Assembly: GCA_963682025.1 (NCBI GenBank)
Contig: OY821519.1
Span: 107,736,264 to 107,800,263 of the forward strand
DNA from: Cordilura impudica
Lineage: Eukaryota > Arthropoda > Insecta > Diptera > Scathophagidae
DNA: 64,000 bases
Direction of reading: 5' to 3'
Position numbers and translations under genes: made by a program. Below are positions 59,217 to 64,000 of this stretch, piece after piece. Position 1 is the first letter of the stretch. Each line of letters starts with the position of its first letter. The notes under the pieces were generated by a model, which made no database searches, was not told the DNA's origin, and saw only the letters and a list, made by a program, of their open reading frames with translations.

Positions 59217-60913
59217 AAGAAAATCTTTAAAAAAGTCAAACAGTTAAGCACATCTCAGGCAGCTTTTCGAAAAAAGGCCAATTTATTGCTCTAAATGAAA
59301 CAACACAATTTGACAGTTTTCTTGGCTGTTTGCAAAAATAGAAATTCAAATCGTTGTTATAAATTTGAAAAAGACATATAAGTTTATATACTAGCACATA
59401 CTCATACATATGTAAATAAGGAATATATGCGAATGTAAATTAAAGCCTGATTTATTACTTTCCATGTCAGTTGCGTAGATATTTATTCAACAATTAAATT
59501 GAACTAAAATATAAAATTTAAAAATAGGTGAAAATTAAATTTATTGAACCAACTTGAAACTTTAATTAAAATAAACTTTAAACAGGATTCTTCTTGCCTT
59601 GGTAAATAAATGAAAATTAAAAATAAGCGGATGTTAATAGTTTTCCATACCAAAAGTCCACATAACACAAAACGGTTTGTGTCTCATTAGTTTTACAAAA
59701 GAAAAGGCAACAAAAACTGAAGTTCTATCGATGGGAAAAAGATTTCGCATATCCATGTGTTATGGCGCTTTGTATGAAACGTATTTTTTTCTATCATCAT
59801 ACCACTTTTACTCTGTGTGTGTGACATTACTAAACTACGACGAAAAAAAACCATAATTACATGTAGCTCACATTGAATGAAAGCACACTCACAATAAAAT
59901 TAGCAACTTTTCATCACTTATTGTAGCGCGTGCCTAAAATCTTTTTCAAAAAAAAACCACAACGACAACAGAAATCAATAACATTTTTGAAAGGTGTTAC
60001 TTTTCTATACTGAGTAAAAGTATTTTGCCGTTTCCGTTTAGTGTATTTAAATTAATGTAGACATCATCTTATTTATTATACAAATCACTTGGCATAAAAT
60101 CGTGTGTCTTTTTATTTTAATTTAGTTTTTTTTTTTTTTTCATTGAAAAATGTCAGGAAGTGTTTACGTATATTTAGGATAAATATGTTTTTTATACACA
60201 TTGACAGTTTTCCATAATTCCATAAGAAATTGATTTCATTTCTTGCTTTTATTGTTTTGCAGCTAATGCTACTCCAATTGTATTTCTTTTTAAGGATTAC
60301 TTATGTTCAATACATTTTTAAAAATCCACTTTATTAGGGCTTTAAAACAATGTTCAATTACTTTTTTTCTTCTTATAAGCATGTAAGCATACACATAAAT
60401 ATATCATCCTGTTGTCAGGCATAAGTAAGCAGAATCGAATTATTTACATTTTACCAAAAGAATGACAAGCTTGTGTTTTAGGTTACTTTTTTTTCGCTGT
60501 TACCATTAAGACAGTGAACTCAATATTTGTATATTTTTAAACAATTGTAAATTTTTTTTATGAATTCAGGAAATCTGCCTTAGCTACGATGTAGATGCCT
60601 TAACTACGTATTAGATCAGATTTAAAAAAATAATAAAAAATAAATTAAATTTAAGTACAACATAATTGTTCAACTCTTTTGGCTTGTGGCAAAGAATATA
60701 AAACTGCAAGAATATAATGTAAGACAACAAAAACTACATTAAGTGAAATAATTTAATAGTTTTATAAACATTTTGTAAAGACCATTCAGGGCTTGTTTTA
60801 CATTATAACTCATAACAGTAATAGCCTGGGACTATTTGTGCACTTTAAATATATTTAACCAGAGTATAGTAAATCTTTGATACTACTTTTTAATTAAAAC
60901 TTCAACATGCAAA
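59217..60913. other. No recognisable gene
   Basis: AT-rich sequence with poly-T near 60,127. No supported coding or inverted repeats. Confidence 0.4.
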
Positions 60914-60960
60914 CGTCGCACAGTGGCTGCAATTTTGATTTCATTGGCCAAAAGTGTAAT
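60914..60960 (+). mobile_element. Lone Transib-like terminus (T4)
   Basis: CGTCG (60914-60918) is followed by heptamer CACAGTG (60919-60925), a 23-bp spacer and CAAAAGTGT (60949-60957). This matches the layout of T1-T3 ends. No inverted partner was found to the right, so the element is truncated or its other end has decayed. Confidence 0.55.
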
Positions 60961-61130
60961 TTAATTCTTTTTGTTACCGATTTTTAAAATTTTAACGCCA
61001 TTTTGTAGCTAATATACACAGATTAAGGTAGTCAAAAAATCTATTTAAACTATCTCTAATTGTAGGCACGGACTGCTGTAAAACTCAACTGTTTTTTTTT
61101 TTTAAATTCAGTAAAAAGTGATTTTTTTTT

Positions 61131-61294
61131 TGGTTATTACTCGCAATTTATCATCGAAAATGACCTGCGGTCTTTTTCACAAGGTTGGTAGAATTGCAGT
61201 CTTTAGTCAAAAATAAATGGTTATTACTCGCAATTTATCATCGAAAATGACCTGCGGTCTTTTTCACAAGGTTGGTAGAATTGCAGTCTTTAGT
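61131..61294 (+). repeat. Exact 77-bp duplication, 87-bp period
   Basis: TGGTTATTACTCGCAATTTA through GCAGTCTTTAGT at 61131-61207 recurs without change at 61218-61294, separated by 10 bp. A further 12-bp echo TGCAGTCTTTAG follows. The perfect identity suggests a recent event. Confidence 0.9.
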
Positions 61295-61559
61295 TGCAGT
61301 CTTTAGTTATTGTTGTTACGGTCACAACACTACCGCTTAATATTAGTGGTGTTCTGAAATGTCTATTAAACTAATATATTTGTCAAATTTCAATTTTAGT
61401 GGAATGGAACTTCTAGGGAACAAAAGGGAAGAAGAAACGTATACCATTCGGAGAAAGTTTCCTCTTTGGGGCTTTATATACTTCTGGAACACTTCTTTCA
61501 TTTTAATGAAATTACTCAAAAAAATTTCAAATTACGGTACTTTAAGCAGTCCTGTAAGT

Positions 61560-62621
61560 ATGTTACCCGATGCGCTTCGCTACACCCCTCGTAACGAAAT
61601 AAAAAGTATTGTAGAAAACTATTTTTTTTTGTAAAGGAGGTGCCACGCACATTAGTCTGATTCCGCCCATATTTTGGGCAGCTACCCACATTAGTAAATT
61701 ATGAACTGAGACAAAGTCGCAAAACTTTCACTATTATACTACTCCAGTTATATTATATAAAATACTTACTTTGTATGGGAGGTACCCGCCCACTGGTCCA
61801 ATACCGCCCATTTTTTTATGGGCCTTCTCACATTAATAACTCATGAACTCAGACAAAGTTCCAAGGCTTTCACTATTACAGTGCTTCAGATATATGACAT
61901 TTAATATTTACATTGTATGGTGGGTACCACGTCCATTGGTCCGATTCCTCCATTTTTTCGCAACTCCTCGAATTATTTTAATATGTACATGTACATAGTT
62001 TCAGGACTCTTGCTGTCGTAGTACTCCAGATATTATATGTTAAAATTAGATGTTAAAAATTCACTTTGTATGGGAGGCGACACGCCCACTGGTCCGATCG
62101 CGCCCATTTTTTATGAGACTACTCACGTATTACATTACATATTTAATTTGTATAGGAGGCACCATGCCCACTGATCTGATTCCGCTCATTTTTTTCGAGT
62201 ACTAACGTTTGTGACTTATGAACTCAGACAAAGTCTGATGACTTTATTAATTACAGTACTCTAGATATATGGCATTTAATATTTACTTCGTATGCTGTGT
62301 ACCACGCCCATTGATCCGATCACGCCCATTTTTCCGCAACTCTTGGAACTATTTAAATATGTATATCTACATAGTTGCCGAACACTTGCTATAGTAGTAC
62401 TTCAGATCCTACATGTTAAATTAAGATGTTAAAAATCCACTTGTTATGGGAGGTGCCACGCCCACACGAAAAATCAAAAAAAAAAATATATAGCCTGTTT
62501 CTCCTTCCCGATAGGCAGTTACCAACTGTAAAAAGTTCAAGACGAGCGGTCCAGTAGTGTAGTCTCCTATAAACCGCAAACAAACAAACAGACAAACAAA
62601 CATACACAACTCCATTTTTAT
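61560..62621 (-). mobile_element. Helitron-like element with ~140/154-bp monomers
   Basis: This is the reverse-oriented relative of 27.5-29.2 kb. GATGCGCTTCGCTACACCCC lies near 61,570. Seven TATGGGAGGTGCCACGCCC-type anchors follow at about 61631, 61771, 61914, 62068, 62149, 62289 and 62443. CCTATAAACCGCAAACAAAC and CAACTCCATTTTTA then mark the reversed 5' tip at 62621. A family B element is inserted at that tip. No coding. Confidence 0.65.
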
Positions 62622-63379
62622 ACCTTATACCACTATGTGGTTTGGGTATAATGACTTTGTGCTGCTGTTTGTAACTACGAAAATTATTTAATCTAGACCC
62701 ATCTTTTATTATACCGATAGATTCAGAATCACTTTCTGAGTCGATTTAGCAATGTCCGTCCGTCTGTCCGTCTTTGGTTCCATGTAAAACTTGTAATCAA
62801 ACTACAGGTCGCAAATATGAATATGTTTTAATGAAATTTGGTATATGACCTTCTATCGACCATATGATGGAAGCTGTTGAAATTGGTGAAATTCGGTTCA
62901 TGTTCAGACCTAGTCCCCATACAAATGACCCTTATGAAATCGATTTAAATTGCCATAAAATCCAAATCATCATAAAGATCTCGGTCAAATTAGGTTTGTG
63001 TATCAAAAAAATTAAACCACATCACCACCCCCATATTAAGCTGCTTCCCGATTTTCACTTAAATCTACCAAAAAAACAAAAATATTGCACAGATTTTTCT
63101 CAAATTTGGTTTGTTATACATTTTTTTTTCAAAATATAAGTGACTTTAACAAATATGGTCAGAATCGGTCCATTTTCCGACCTAGTCTCCATATAAGTAT
63201 AACATCCGATATGAACTTTTTCATATATGAAGCCAAAAATATTAATAACAATGTAACTCAAATTTGGTTTATGCTTATTTTCTATTTCCACTTATTTGGA
63301 CCGAAGTGACAGGGTCCCTAAACCATGGTATAGGGTACCGCATAGTCGGTCTAGACCGACTAAAATTTTCTTACTTGTT
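62622..63379 (+). mobile_element. Helentron-like family B, copy B6, complete
   Basis: The head is TATACCTTATACCACTATG (62622) and a short GTCCGTCTGTCCGTC tract lies near 62,755. The 3' palindrome AGTCGGTCTAGACCGACT and CTTACTTGTT (63370-63379) close the element. About 760 bp, non-coding. Confidence 0.9.
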
Positions 63380-63429
63380 ATATTTTTATTTTCAGTCCGC
63401 TCAAACGTAAAATCCCAAATAGAAATGAT

Positions 63430-64000
63430 AACAAGTAAGAAAATTATAGTCGGTCTAGACCGACTGCACGATACCCTATACCATGCGTTTAGAAACATTA
63501 TCTCTTAGGCCCAAAAACCAAATTAGAGTGGGATTTTTATTAATTTTTTTGGCTGCAGATATGAAAAAGTTCATATCGGATGCTATATCTATATGGGGAC
63601 TAGGTCCAAAAATGGACCGATCCTGATCATGTTTGGCAAAGTCTCTTGTATTTTGCAAAAATATATACAAACAAAATCTGAGAAGGATCAGTGCAATATT
63701 TTTGTTTTTTAATAGATTTAAGTGAAGATCGGGAAGCAGCTCTATATGGGGCCAAAGGGAACATTTTTGGACTACCCATTAATGGACGTATTGAACGCAT
63801 ACAAAACCCAATTTGAGTAAGATCTATATGACAATTTGGATCTTATGGCACTTTATGTCGATTTCATAGGAGTAATTTGTATGGGGGCTAGGTCTGAACA
63901 TCGTTCATCCCATGGCCGGTGAAAGCTTATATACCAAATGTAATCAAAATATATTCAAATCTGCGACCTGCAGTTATACTACAAAATTTACATGGACACA
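63430..64000 (-). mobile_element. Helentron-like family B, copy B7 (runs off the window)
   Basis: It starts AACAAGTAAGAAAATTATAG with the AGTCGGTCTAGACCGACT palindrome. It is tail-to-tail with B6 across a 50-bp gap and is truncated by the window edge before the microsatellite. The body gives the uninterrupted ACAAAAATATTGCACTG sequence used to place the B2 insertion. Confidence 0.9.

Noticed and set aside
61359..61634. 91-codon frame
   Set aside because: It runs into the Helitron-like block and shares no protein-like features with known families.

Overview
The window looks like a transposon graveyard from a higher fly (cyclorrhaphan Diptera, perhaps a calyptrate). It is very AT-rich, and I found no convincing host gene. 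Almost all recognisable coding sequence belongs to mobile elements, most of them broken by frameshifts, stops or later insertions. The fly assignment rests on the abundance of DINE-1/Helentron-like elements (a GTCTGTCC microsatellite core, short palindromes, ends in CTTACTTGTT) and on the mix of Transib, piggyBac, hAT, mariner, Helitron, LINE and SINE remains. It is an inference.

Layout, left to right. 0.1-1.9 kb: a broken Helitron helicase and Helitron 3' terminus. 1.9-4.9 kb: a DNA transposon with ~0.5-0.6 kb inverted ends whose otherwise open transposase-like frame is split by a tRNA-derived SINE. 5-18.8 kb: nested Helentron-like elements (family A), MITEs, a deleted hAT and a foreign BED-finger fragment. 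20.4-22.4 kb: a Penelope-like fragment, then a Helentron (family B) inserted in opposite orientation inside another copy. 22.6-25.8 kb: Transib/RAG1-like element T1. 27.5-30.1 kb: Helitron-like repeats and a truncated mariner. 30.8-37 kb: Helentron remnants, one unrecognised reading frame and a decayed transposase. 37.4-40.8 kb: a T-rich tract split by a family A element. 41.9-44.1 kb: a LINE remnant and a 21-bp minisatellite. 44.6-48.4 kb: a 2.9 kb palindromic foldback-type element in family B sequence. 49.3-56.1 kb: two Transib/RAG1-like elements, T2 and T3, separated by 13 bp. 56.8-58.8 kb: a piggyBac element. 58.8-64 kb: more family B copies, a lone Transib-like end and a Helitron-like repeat block.

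The most interesting content is the set of RAG1/Transib-type transposons. Their ends carry the CACAGTG heptamer of V(D)J recombination signals. An AT-rich nine-base block lies 22-23 bp inside, and GC-rich 5-bp target duplications flank them (CGTCG, CGTCA, CGCCG). The broken transposases still show RAG1-core landmarks: WG(C/F)DGSSG, DGKV, CxxC, HxxxxH and (E)ARNK. The second theme is nesting: several insertions can be read against an empty site in a sister copy, which gives a relative order of events. No functional gene network is visible.
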